Source: Ectocarpus siliculosus (Eukaryota; Sar; Phaeophyceae; Ectocarpales; Ectocarpaceae). From it: 64,000 nt of DNA. The stretch is from NCBI GenBank assembly GCA_000310025.1, contig FN649751.1, positions 6,795,966 to 6,859,965 of the forward strand, read 5' to 3'. Below, in pieces: positions 49,626 through 61,730 of this stretch (position 1 is the stretch's first letter; every line of letters begins with the position of its first letter). Below the pieces are notes generated by a model. The model was given only the letters and a program-made list of their open reading frames with translations, was not told the DNA's origin and did no database searches. Position numbers and translations under genes: made by a program.

Positions 49626-50318
49626 GTGACAGCTGTTTTCACGGCCGTGCAATATCATGTCGCAGTAGTGTCACTGGAGACCCCCCCCGTTCGACAAGAC
49701 AAGGCGACAGAGTTCACTTTCGAACCCGCTGGCAAAAGCACAAGGGCTTCAGTTGAGGTATGGGCTAGCCCCGGGCTAATACGAAAAATTACACGAAACT
49801 GCTCAAATATCGGGGTCTTCGCCACCGCGAAGCGAACAAGAAGACCAGGAAAACGTAAGAACGAAGCACCTGTGCGAGTGGGCAACTCCGCAATTTCAAC
49901 GGAATACGGAAACATCACTGAACGTGTCGACGACGACACAAACTGCCTTGTCAAGAGCGACCAAAAGCTTGACATGGGCGGCATGTTGACGCGGAGTAGG
50001 GAACCGGCAGGTAAACAGCACACGGGACTGGCACACATGCGTCGGTCGCATTCTACTCAAAAACGCCTATGCCAAATGGTGTCTCCTGGCGCAAGCACCT
50101 TGAAACCGAACAACTATCACGTCTATTTGCGCGCAAAATATGTCAGATGTGCGCTTTGTCAGGAAGAGCCCCTCCCTTCCTGCCCGCCGCCGTCCCGACC
50201 TGATACATGTACACCGTCTACGAAAATAAACTCAAAGGAAGGGTGTCTCCGTAAAAAGCATCAAAAGCAGCTATACATTGCACACCCCGCCGACACGAAC
50301 GTCGAACGGAATCTTTGA
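49626..50318 (+). CDS. Open reading frame of 230 codons, unknown
   Basis: Single open frame from ATG with no recognised domain and a basic, low-complexity composition. It is not flanked by clear splice sites and lies between the end of the redox gene and a retroelement remnant. It may be a chance frame or part of a degraded mobile element. Confidence 0.2.
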   Translation: MTAVFTAVQYHVAVVSLETPPVRQDKATEFTFEPAGKSTRASVEVWASPGLIRKITRNCSNIGVFATAKRTRRPGKRKNEAPVRVGNSAISTEYGNITERVDDDTNCLVKSDQKLDMGGMLTRSREPAGKQHTGLAHMRRSHSTQKRLCQMVSPGASTLKPNNYHVYLRAKYVRCALCQEEPLPSCPPPSRPDTCTPSTKINSKEGCLRKKHQKQLYIAHPADTNVERNL

Positions 50319-50717
50319 CGCAGGGTTGGTTTCCCATGCGACGCGCATCCGCTAGATACCAAGAAATTGAAACTCAGGGCAAAGCCCGAAAGAAATAAAG
50401 CGAAACGTGTGGTGGTCTAATCGAAAATAAACCAACCCACAACCAACACGCCCGAGAACGGAAACGCGTTTTTCCTTCCCCTTCCCCTTCCCGTTCCCGT
50501 TCCCCTTCATGGCGCTGCAGAAGCGAAATTTGGGTGACATTACCGTGACGTAGGCTTGATTCATCTGTTGTTGAGCAAGAATAAAAGCCCTTCCTGCCAA
50601 GTGCCGCACACTCTCAACTACTCCCATGGAAACGCCCCTCCCCCATGAAACAGACCTACCGGACTCCAAATGACACCGCCAGTCAGCCTCAACCACCTGC
50701 GATGCTTCCCCGCTTAC

Positions 50718-50947
50718 GTCGCCGCCGTCTTCCTCCCCCTTGCTCTCCTCGGCCCCAACGCCACCGTCCTCGTCCTCGACAAGTGTGGTCAGCGCCGCCG
50801 TCTCCTCGTCGAATTTCTTTGCCAGCGTCTCCTGGAAGCGGGCCAGGTCTGTCTCGAGCTTTTGGGCGATTGCGAAGGCGCCAGCTCTAGACGCCATGTC
50901 GGCTAAGCAGTGCTCGAGGTACTCCTCGGGAAAGCTGGTTCGCAGGT
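50718..50947 (-). other. Orphan coding exon, unknown coiled-coil protein
   Basis: On the minus strand, AG acceptor at 50948 and GTAAGC donor at 50717 delimit 230 bp in phase 1-0. It encodes a helical, acidic segment (LRTSFPEEYLEHCLADMASR, then FQETLAKKFDEETAALTTL and an acidic tail). Codon use is strongly coding-like. Neighbouring exons were not identified, so the gene cannot be named. Confidence 0.4.
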
Positions 50948-51599
50948 CTATTTCGGTGTGATGGGGGGGGACGCGTATGCATTATCGTGGTGACGTCAGC
51001 GTGGTGGGGGTACGGCTAAATCGGATTTGGGGAGAGTGGGGGGGACATCTAATTTTTTGTCGTGGCCTCCGTCAAAGGAGCTTTATGTTGATCTTGATGC
51101 CTTCAGCTGCGCTGTACTACTACGTAGTGGCTTCTTGCGTGGTATCTTACGAAACGTAAACGAATCACGTGGTACGGACATTTTCGAATTCCTGGCGGTA
51201 GCTCGTCCTATTCCCCTGACGCGCCTGGCTAACCGGAATGTTGATTTGTTCATGGTCGTGTTGTTTTTGTGTTTCTTCGTGCTTTAAGCTCGCCCTGTCG
51301 ATTTTTTGTTTGAGGCGGGCTATTGTACCTTCGTGTTTACCGCTCACCCCCTCGATTCCTTTGAGAAGACCTCTCGTATTCGCGTTACGAAATTCTCCGC
51401 CACCGGGGTGGATATTTTCGGTAGTTTGCAGAGATGTTTCGCTTTGTACTCGCTTTCGAACCGACGTAGGTTTGTTCACAGTCTGTGGTGCCACCCTCCC
51501 GTGTGCGACATCGCCTCCCACCACCTGCAGTTTGCTTTTCGTTTTGATGTTCGAGTTTCCGCCAGCGCTGCTATCGCATGTCACGGCCGGACTATTTGT

Positions 51600-51930
51600 T
51601 GAGCATGACCTTGTTTTGTGAACGCAATCGTTCAAAAAGAGAGCGAATGGTACCAACATGAGATGCAGGAGTGTGAAAGATGAACGAATAATCCCAGTAC
51701 GATGCATCACGCTGAGAGGGTTGATGACTTCGCTGACGACTTTGCGAAACCACCCAGGGGCGATAGACCTGCCTTGAGGCATCTTTAGCCACTCCAAGAA
51801 CCCAGAAGACGTCACGAATGCCGTCAAAGGGATAGTGAATTCGGTGGAACGAGGATTTCATGTCAAAAAGGGAATAAATTCGCCTTTTCAACGATTTGTC
51901 CAACGTATCAAGTCGAGGGATCGGAAGATG
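51600..51930 (-). pseudogene. Degenerate Ty3/gypsy-type reverse transcriptase fragment
   Basis: Successive pieces of a retrotransposon reverse transcriptase occur in shifted frames: PIPRLDTLDKSL with YSLFDMKSSFHRI, then AFVTSSGFLEWLKMPQG with APGWFRKVVSEVI, then HTPASHVGTIRSLFERLRSQ. At least two frameshifts break it, and the YxDD segment has been altered. No long terminal repeats were recognised. Confidence 0.7.
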
Positions 51931-53201
51931 GCTCAAAGCACAGAGCGTGTTATGCTTCCGATGGTTGACAGTGATGCGAACACCACCAGATGTATTGGGT
52001 ATGACATGATTGCCGTATCAATTATACGAATATAGGGAAACGGTGTGATGACGTTTGGTACTGTAACATGTAGCGACGAGTTATTGCGAGGAGCTCGTGA
52101 ATGAAATGATGGGTGATCAGAATATTGTGATTGTAGCGAGATCACGAGGTGTTGGGAGCCCCACCAGGCTCACTCCGAACCATCCCTCAACATCTCCACT
52201 CTGCAAGTATGCTGTGACCAAGCGGCATTTAGAACAACATCGACTTCGGCCACTGCCTCTACAGACTTCGGTCCTGGAACTGCACAAAGACTTAACCGCC
52301 AGCAGACGACCCTTGGTAAAGGGCACCGCGACTCTACACGTTTCTACACGAACAACATCCACCGTCTGTTGGAAAACCCCAAAATGCATCATCATATTCG
52401 CATTAAAACGTTACCTAACTCAGTGATGACATCATGATTCCCACGCGGACCGTGAAGATCAAAGGGAATCTCACGTATTCTACATGATTTGGAGCCATGT
52501 GGACTTGACTGGCCTAATGCATGCTGGTTACAGGTTTTCTATGGAGTTTCCCCACAACGACACGTGTACAAACACCGGGTACAACTCTGGGCTGCGCCTG
52601 TCACGGCGAGCGCAACAAAGCGGGCACTCATGCTTCCCCAGTTGCGCACGCGAGTGGTTCTACTCTAATTTCGAAACGATAACACCATCAACACTATGCT
52701 TCTTGCTCAACACCCTTCCACAACCAACCTTGAGAAAGCCTCCACCCTCAAGAGGGAGAGTGAACGTCGACGAGGACGGTGGGCAATGCGATGTGCTCAC
52801 CAATCGACTACATGGGATAGCACTCAAAACTGCACGCGCTGAGCCTCTTTTCTCAGTCTTGCTATTCCACGCTCAACCGAAACACATGGCACTGGGTTCT
52901 GTTAACAAACGATATACACACCCGGCAACAGCGTGCAAACTCAGCAGAGCTGATAAAGTATACAGCTCGAATGATTCTTCACACCCCGAGACGACAGAGC
53001 AAGACTTACGTCGTTTCGGCAGCAGTACGGCACAACCGTAGCACGATATTGTTACCGCTGCAAGCGGGACAACTACATAAAGAATAATCGATCAGGAATC
53101 ACGAATCGCACAGGGAAGAATGTAAGTTTACCATGTGTTCGGAACGCAAGGTAGTTTCTTCGTCTGTGTTCGCTCTGACCGCATGTTCGTCCTGCGATAT
53201 T

Positions 53202-56200
53202 TCATTCGGAGAACTCGATCTGCTTTCCGGTGGGCCACTCCACGGTGTACTCGAGAGGGACGGAGATCTCTCCCTGGGGGGCGATCTTCCCCACCCACGC
53301 CTAAGTCCGAGCACGCGTTAGTTGATATTGATCGGCAACCAACGAAAACAACGACGGAGCATGGATGGAGGGCGGCACAGGTCATGTCGCGATTCAGTGA
53401 AAAGGAGGGAAAATAAAAATTGTCAGATGCCACCAGAGTGCCATGATACGGCTGCAGCTCCACACTATACGTACAATGCTGATACACCATAGTAAATGAA
53501 ACGATAGCACTGCTCCTGGTGATTAATGGGTGAGCCTGGCAACAATCAGCCCGTATCACGCGCATCGAGCGCATATTCCACATTATTACACATCTGATAC
53601 ATCTCGGCGCACCTTCATATTCTCCCGGACCTCATCTGCTCGGGGACAATCGCACGTTGACTTGAAACTGCTTGTCATCATGACGTCAAGCTTCTCTCTA
53701 CGAAAAATGCCCAACCTTTCAGCTTGGTCCGCCTAGCATTATGTTGGGAAGCGTTCTGAATTATTGGCCAAGATCTCTCGAACTGTGGGCTCACCAAGTG
53801 GTTCGACGGGCTCTTGATTACACCTAAGACGCCATGCACCGCAGGCGGCATTTGGACGTTGCTGCTGCCCCTGTCACCCGCTTCGCACATTTCCAAGGCG
53901 GCGGAAGCGAGGACGTCGTCGGTGATGGCTTCGGACTCCGTCACGCCAGACGGTGGCGGTTGCTTGAGGGTCACCTGTGTCGGGTATTGTTGCACCAGAG
54001 ATGCATTGTGGTCAACGTTGATGCTATTCTTGAACGAGAGACTAAATAAACCAAACGTGGGAAAAACGCAAGTACGATCGTCGAGAGGCTTTGCAGATGG
54101 GTCGCGCTGGACGCACCACAAACGGAGAAGGAGTCGCTCGCCCGGTGGAATGCGAACCTAACCCGACACACCTCGCTTACTCCAACTGAATCAGGCAGCG
54201 TTCAAATAGGCATCCGCGCTTCATGAAAAAACAAAGGACAGAACTCGAATCGACTTCCCGATAACTGAAACACTACAAGGCCGACTGTTGCAGCGATATC
54301 CTGTAAATGATAATGACCTTGCCTTGATGATCTCGTTGGTGGAGCGCGGCATGGCGTCGACGACGACACAGGTCACCGGCACCTTCTTCTTGTTGGAGAT
54401 CGACGTGCTGCGATGCACAACGAACCGCCAGTTCCGAGCGTAACGGAAGACCGACGCAAGCATCGAAACATGGGTAGCGTTCTACAGTGTCAGTAACACC
54501 GGTGGATCTCTTATTTTGTTTCGTGAACTCGCAAGGAACGGGTAACGGGTACCTGGAACTTAGTCTAAATGGAAGCAACAACCTCGCCGCAACAAGATGC
54601 CATATGCCCCGACGTGGTCGACCGTCGCCAAGGGTGACGGATGGTATTCCCCAACAGTTATAATACCGCCGTACCTTGTAGCCGTGAGGGCATAAATACC
54701 GAATATCATCCCCGTGGGTGAACGCTGTAATGTGAGGGTGCGAAAAAGACATACAGTATCGGGTGTAACACCCTCTTTTTTTCCGTAGCGAGTAACCTGC
54801 TACCGCTGTGAGTGTCTCAAAGCTTATGGTTCTACTTGTCCCGTCGATCTCGGTGATCGTTGTGTACTCCTTTGGTACCTGTGGGTGTGAGTGACGTGGT
54901 TGGACTTGGAGAAGATGCCGCGCTTCTTGCTGGTCTTGCGAGGCGGCGCAACCGTGATCTGTCGCATTTCAGACCAATACGTTTCAGGGTCGAAGAACAG
55001 GGAAACGTGCGCTAGGACAGATAGTAGTCTAGAGGGTCGAGGAAGGAACACGTTTGTCGACGCACGAAGAAGGTAGTCTTTGGGCCCAAAGTCGACACGT
55101 TTTCACGGAGCAATACAGGAGCGAAAAATATTGCATGACACATGGGGTGTCTCCGTTCCTTCATGCACGCACCTTAACGGCGGGGTCGATGCCTAGGAAG
55201 GTCTGGAAGGACTCTCCGGGAGAGACGGAGGTGAGGCTGGTCTTGGTGACGAAGCTGTTGTCGAAGAAGATGGACACGTCATTGCTCGCCAGGAGCAGAT
55301 AGTCGGTGTTGTTCGTCGCCTGGTTGGCGTGCAAAATAAGCAGCACCATCGACACTTGACTTTTCGAGAGAACCCTTCCTTGATGCCTGTGTGTGGAGAC
55401 AATAATGTTATTTGAACTTCTCCCCTACTACCCTCCCTGCCCACCCCCCACCGCTTCTCCAGAGAACGAAACGCAATCGCGCTGTACCTTAGCTTGCAGG
55501 TAAGCGGCGGATTCCTTGGCAGGTACGAGGTAGTGCGAAACTTCCGCGGAGAGCTGCAATACTCCCACGGTGAGCTTCTTTGCCTGCGCGTTGCTCCTGG
55601 AAGAGGAGGGCGTGAAGAAGGAAGGAGAGAAAGGAACGAGGGGGGTGAGCTCCTGCACCCACGCTCCGTCCTCAGCAATAGGTGGTCCGCTAGCGTCATG
55701 CGTACAAGAGTTGAACCAGAACATGCAATGGTCAACGGTAGATGTAACCTGAACGAAATATTTGCTCCCGGGAGGGGCTTGAGTTGGACGGGGGCAATAT
55801 ATAAGTGGTGTTGTGTGTTGTTTCGGTTGGAACTTAATAATATTCACGTTTGGGGACGCAATATGAAGTCTTCGCTCGTATTCAGGAATCGGATCGATCA
55901 TCGAGCTGGCGTATGGCACGCGGTACTGGAAAGTCTGCGGCGCCACCACCACCTGCATTCCCTGTGCCCGATGCAGGTGAAGTGTCGCTTCCAAACCCAT
56001 AAAGAGAGCCGTGATTTCGTGGGCTTCGAACGTGGGCCGATTTTGTCTAGCCTGGCGCACTCACTTGATGTCTGCCGGCGTTTCCACGACGAATGAAACG
56101 GCACCCATTCCGCCGCCCCCGCCCTCCACCTGGGCCACGGCGGGTTTCGCCTTTGGAGGCGGTGGTGGGGCACACGGAGCAGAGCCGCCTCCACCACCGC

Positions 56201-59200
56201 CAGGAGCGCCGCCGCCGTAGCCCCCCACGCACAGCGCCGCTGACATGGTGTCATCAAGGCTTGAAGACTCCCCGTCCTCCTCGCATTCACCGACACTCCC
56301 GAAGCTCGATCGCCGACTGGACGCTCCGCTCTTCTTCCTCATACCCTTCTGGTTTTCGAAGATTTTTCGAGGTATTGAGGGGAAATTCCAAACATTCCGA
56401 CGATCCCGAGGGGGGGTCAGAAGGTGAACGGTCTGCTGGATATTTCTGCAAAAGAGCATACCAGATGTGGCAAACTAGTTCGTGACGATGTCCTACAAAG
56501 CTAGTCATTTTTTCGCCAGAAACTGTGGGACTACTAATGAGGCGGATGTTGCAGAGTCAGGTCAACCCCAAGCAGAACCCGTGTAGCTCATCACCGCGTG
56601 GTCTCTATACCAACAAGCGCAGCAACTGTGGCACATGCTGGCCCGTTCTGCTTCCGCACAGAACCAAAGACAAGATAGCTCGACGCGAGGATGGGGGAGC
56701 CATGACACACTACCATGGTACCATGTCATGCAACGAATACGAAATGCCGCACCCGGAAGCACCTCCTCACCATGGCGCCACGAGGTTTGTTGAAACTGGG
56801 CTCCGGCATCCGATAGATTTTGAGGGAAACAGTCTTGCTTTCCAGCGCAGGTGGCGTCCCGTGGACAGTGGGCTCCGCTGTCGACAGCCGAAGAGACACT
56901 CCTTGTGTAGGTAGATACGTAGGTAGGTGAGAAGGCGTGGGTTAGCGATGACGCGTTCAGCGTGGAGCGAGGATGGACAGACAAGATGGGAATGTATGGA
57001 TCTGCCGTCCTAGCCTGTTCATTTGGGAAAGGAAAATGCTGCATGCACATCGGCCAGCGCGCAGAAAATGACACATCGACCAATGCAATTGTACCACGAA
57101 CAATTATTGTGCACTTTATCGCTTGAAGCTAATGAGCCTACCCCTGACTCACGGCCGTGCGACGGCGTGATGGCTCCCGTGGCCCTCCCCACTGGTGCAT
57201 CCGTACAGGAGCTTGCTCTAGCGGCCACCAACCAGATTAACGAGCGGATCGTACCTTGCCAGTCCTCAGTGGTGCTCTGTGTGACCATTCCGTAGTACGT
57301 GCACGACACGGAATCGGTCTGCGTATCCACTCGGAGGTCGTACGAAGGAGACCAAGTCGCCCCACGGGTCATGTACTTCACCTGTTTCGTTGAATGTTGT
57401 AGTTTCGTTCGCACACCGGCAAAGTCAAGACAGGAAGGGAGGCAGGTCCTACCGGGCACGTTGAGATTCATGATCGGACATCAGCGTAGCCACACGCGTA
57501 CATCGGAACGCGTAGACGGAAGGAACGGTTAAGTGGCCGCCTCACCAAGGGGGCGAGACTCTGAAGGATGGCGGGTATCGAACCGTTAGTTCCAAGGGTG
57601 TAATCACGCCTTCTGATTTTGGGCGATGGCGAGAACCCCTTTCTCTATCGAAGCAAAACCAACTTCCCAAAACTTACCTCCAGTTCGATGTTGCCAAGCT
57701 CTTGTACGTCCACGGTGATGAGTATCCTACCCGGTTTCTTCGTCACTTTCTCCGTTGCTTTCGGAACACGCGCGGAAGCAGATGAAGTGGCCGGACGTTT
57801 GTGGAGCTCGGTGATGGCTTCCTTCAGGCTGTTCGTCAGCGGGTACGTGGGGTCATGTCCGTGTGAATAACGTGATGTTTTGTTGAAGCCAACAGAGGCC
57901 AAACGTACCGATGCGCACGTAATTCATTTGTTGGTTTACTATTAGCAACACCAGGTGAAGCGAGGCCAAGATTACAACCATCGCTCCTGAGAAGACACTA
58001 GCACATCGAATGGTATATTGTTTGAAAGGAAACACCCGGCAAGCAAGCCAAAGCCCTGTGCCGTACCGTCGGCCCTCTAGCTCGAGTCGGTGTACTTCGG
58101 CGTCTGTTTGTACCGCTCTGGCTGCCCACCAATCCAGAGCCTTGCCCACGTCCTCCACCCTCGGGGCTGGTCCATTGTCGGAGACGCCCAGAGCGGCAGC
58201 AGCGTTGGTGCTCCCCCCAGCGGTGGCGGTCACGGCCCTCTCGGCAAAGCGATCGGCGTACTGAAACACATCAGAATAGTACGGTTATGATCGTTGCTTT
58301 CAGGAGGACAAACTGAGGAAGCAAAAAAACAAAATACAATAATGTCATGGCAGAAAAAGCAACAACGAACGCACTTGGGTGCTCCGAAGCTAGAATGGAG
58401 AGAAATGGCTGTGCCGAGGACAGCAAATGGTGCTGCAGCGTTCTTGCCGTGCCGCTCCCCGTTCCTGATTCGACCAATCAAGCAACCACACCCTGGGTCA
58501 AGGTGCTCCACGCAGCAGACGTACTATCAACAACACGTCGATCAATAGCACGTCGGTTCACATTAACATACCTCTCGCATATGCATGTTTCGAGACGACT
58601 GCTGGTTCAGGACGGTGAGCTCGTCTGTCAGCCTCTGGATATCCTGCTTGCGCTTTTCTTCCCTGTCCTTGGCCGCGTCTTCTTCCTCCTGGGTCTGCCA
58701 ACATCGACACGTTTCGTGATAATATACGGAAGAGAGTGAAACCGTAGCAACTCAAGTTGGAGACATGGTGGACCGCACGACGCGGACGTGATCAAAGGTA
58801 TCACGCAGCGAAAAACCATTGAACGCTTGGCAGCAGCCATCTGTGGCCCGATATGCCACATATACGACTACACGAGCTATGGTACTGTAGAAAGTTTGGT
58901 CAGCTCGCGACAGTCCGGGCAGGCAAAACTGGAACACGTTACCCACGAGTTCGGGCTCTGCAGGGCCCATAGGCGGCTCGTCGGTGTAGCTGACGTGGAG
59001 AATCGTGCAATGCCCGGACCCCTTGACTCTCAAGCTCGTCTCGTTGATAAGGAAGCGGTGGGGAAGATCTGCGAGCTCCACCTTTGTGACGAGTCCAGGG
59101 GCGATCCAGCGTCGGGAAGATGCGGCGGCCGTTCGTGGTTAAAACAACAACAGACACTTTTTCTCAACTCCACGTCAACAACAGTTGGTGTTTGTTTTCT

Positions 59201-60405
59201 TTTAGAGTAACAATCGTACAGTATTTCGTAGGTGTTTCGTAGATTTTCCAGTTCAATCTGAGGCAGCACAGCTACGCACACAGCAATAGGTGATGGCGCA
59301 AAGCGTGTACTCGACCAAGTGATGTCTGTAGTTTTCAGTGAACATAGTCTCTCCTCTGTGTGCTTGTGTGCCCTAGTCTACCCAGCTCAAATAGTGCGTA
59401 CACGACTTCCAAGCGTTTTGACATCAAGTAAAGCTCTCATACAAGCACGACCACCCTACTTCTTAGTTCAGCTGGACCAGGAATTCCTGAGCTTTTGCCT
59501 GCGAACCCCAATTTTCTACCCTCACAGGCCCCTGGCATGCCTGACTTGCTCCCTGAGAGTAATTTTATTAGATACATGCCTGAGACAGTGCCTCTTGATT
59601 GACTGGTGGCTACCACAATATTCCAGGCAGCTCCAGGCAGCACATTAGAGAAAAGCCACGACGAAAAGACCGATATGACCCGTCGCTATATGTAGCTAAT
59701 GTTTTATTTCAGGCCACAGGAGTCCAGATATGTATCAGGCATCCCAGGCATCCGATCTGCCTGAATTTTTGCCTACCGCAATAATCAATGTGTTTCGCCT
59801 GCGGTGGACTTCCCCGCACATGCCTGATGCCTGATAAAAGATAAATCTCATCTCTCATTGCAGTTGACTACGTGACCTTCAAGGTAAATGCGTAGACTAA
59901 TGTACATACTGTAGATTCCGCCTTACCGCGGCGCAAATAGTTGTCGTGTCGTGTCGTTTGTCGAGGAGATGCGTCATGAACTCCACAAAAACAGAGAGCG
60001 AACATGTTTGCCAACAAGTCGTCATTTCCATCATGAGATCTTCGTGCAGGCCAAGCTTGAGTTCAACAGCATCAGTGAAGCGGAATTTCACACTCATGCC
60101 TCACACCAATAGGTATACGTGCCCTCCAATCCGGTGGTGAAGTTAATCCCTAGGTGATCCAAAAAAATCCCCGAGAACGGGTCTCACACATACCAAGAAC
60201 GCGCGCGATATCCACGTGCAAGCGCTCACACCTCGTGACGACCGAGGCTGGACGGCGACGAGAAGTTGATGACACGTGTGACTTCGGCCTTGTCCTTGCA
60301 GAACACGGTCACAGCCTGGATTGGTGCATCCGAGCTTAAAAAAGAGACCGCTTTGGGCGCATCCGCACCGGATGCTGACGGGGGAGGGGCGGTCTCCGTG
60401 GCCAT
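53202..60405 (-). CDS. DUF4140/DUF4139 domain protein (mucoidy inhibitor A-like), copy B, complete
   Basis: Complete paralogue of the gene at 1997-10057, function unknown. Exons in transcript order: 60405-60232, 59081-58947, 58694-58572, 58260-58067, 57828-57678, 57381-57255, 56901-56771, 56348 (or 56435)-56065, 55596-55488, 55319-55173, 54958-54879, 54407-54323, 53974-53795, 53300-53202; about 672 residues. Start: MATETAPPPS, then IQAVTVFCKDKAEVTRVI (DUF4140). Coiled coil KDREEKRKQDIQRLTDELTV; TWSPSYDLRVDTQTDSVSC and STTEDWQ; GVSLRLSTAEP; VGVLQLSAEVSHYLVPAKES; FFDNSFVTKTSLTSVSPGES; KKKVPVTCVVVDAMPRSTNE; end ISVPLEYTVEWPTGKQIEFSE. The intron after 54323 appears to use a GC donor (AAG|GCAAGG). 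No stop or frameshift was seen. Confidence 0.92.
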
Positions 60406-61559
60406 TCTTGGATGTCGACGACGACAGCAATTGGACAGTTGGACACTGCAGTAGAAGCGATGGGGCGCACAGTAGTCCCTCAGGGGTCTGCAGGTGGTGC
60501 TTCTCTTTCTGTTTGTGAGTCGAACTGCTCGTCTGCTAGTAGTGTTGAAGGTGACTTGGCTTGGAACCGCAACATGTTGCTCTTCGGAAGGTGCGAAGCG
60601 ATCGTTCTGTGGAACGGTCTCCAAGCAAGTTGTTGTGTTCATGTGAGAGTTAGAGATGCGGTGGGAGGAGGAGGAAAGATTGAAAAGATTTAAGATTTAC
60701 CCCGATGAACGCTTCTTTCCGAAGCTACACTGGTTGCTGGTTCGACCTCGGCGCGCTGTACGTTTTTTTGCGCCGCTCCAAAGGTAGTTAATAGCGATAT
60801 AGCGCTATATCCCTAAACCCAACCCAACCGACCCGACCCAAACCTATGGCATTTGGAAAGTGCTACAATACAACAAGTAGGTCACGTGCCAAGCAAGCAA
60901 GCCTAGGCCGCGGCAAGCCGCTGCGCTAGATGTTGTTGCACGGTGAAAAAGCTATTCTATATCTACAACCTACATACGTGGTGCGGCCGTTGCGTTCTAT
61001 GTAGGTTGCTGCTGTCCCGTTTATGCTAAGCCGCGGCGAAGGAGGCGGTAACGGCTAGGTTGCCGTGCACCTTCAGGGCTAGCAACCCTGGCTAGGTTTG
61101 CTCTATGTGCACCGTCAACTCTAGGCTGCTGTATGTAGGTTGCCGTGCATGGTCTGTAGGGACATGTACCCAAGGAATGTTCCGAGAAATGGTATTCCGG
61201 CATGGAGGCCTATCAGATTCGACCAAGTCGTCAGGTCACCGTGCACATCCAATCACGAGGGGACAGCGCAACGCAGCAGAAGCGCAAGCACTGCCAGCGG
61301 ACCTTTGAGGAACTGAGGAACTACAGTTGCGTGCTATGGAGACCATCAGGTTCGACCAAGTGGAGCCAAGTCGTCGGCACTACCGCTCCACCTTCCACCC
61401 TTCTCCCTCCCCCATTCGCCGTTCACCCATAGCAGCGGACAGGGCACGGCAGAAAGAAGCGCAAGCACTGCAGAGGATCTTTGAGGGACTGCTGTTACGG
61501 GCCATAGCCATTACACACAGCAGTGTCCAATTGCTGTCGTCGTCGACATCCATAATAAT
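60406..61559. promoter_or_regulatory. Intergenic region between divergent DUF4139-family first exons
   Basis: The two ATG codons point away from each other across this 1.15 kb. The ~100 bases upstream of each are homologous (TGAGGGACT, then CAGTGTCCAA, CAATTGCTGTCGTCGTCGA, CATCCA), so the 5' leader was duplicated with the exon. A telomere-like CCCTAAACCCAACCC and the palindrome GATATAGCGCTATATC lie near 60795-60830. A diverged ~140-bp tandem duplication (CGACCAAGT ... AGAAGCGCAAGCACTG) spans 61208-61505. Confidence 0.45.
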
Positions 61560-61730
61560 ATGGCAACGGAAACCCTTCCTCCATCAGTCCTGGGTGCGGC
61601 TGCGCCCAAAGCGGTCTCCTTTTCAAGCTCGGATGTGCGGATCCAGGCTGTGACCGTGTTCTGCAAGGGCAAGGCTGAAGTCACGCGTGTCATCAACTTC
61701 TCGTCGCCGTCCAGCCTCGGTCGCCATGAG
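61560..61730 (+). CDS. Third copy of the DUF4140 first exon (partial gene)
   Basis: 57 codons from MATETLPPSVLGAAAPKAVS to SSPSSLGRHE followed by a GTGTGT donor, nearly the same as exon 1 of the minus-strand gene. No exon 2 (VELADLP, KGSGHCTIL) was found in the remaining 2.27 kb. The gene either continues beyond the right edge through a long intron or is a truncated duplicate. Confidence 0.7.

Larger units (their letters stand above)
48726..53201. other. Gene-poor stretch with a mobile-element remnant
   Basis: Apart from the orphan exon, the reverse transcriptase fragment, the 230-codon frame and a CCCTTCC-type repeat (50473-50506), no supported features were found. A 185-codon frame at 52484-53041 has no recognised domain. 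Confidence 0.45.

Noticed and set aside
59500-59840. Repeated CAGGCA/GCCTGA hexamers in intron 1 of copy A's paralogue region
   Set aside because: Short, irregular and without consistent unit or spacing, so not distinguishable from chance plus local composition bias. It lies in intron 1 of copy B, upstream of 59081.
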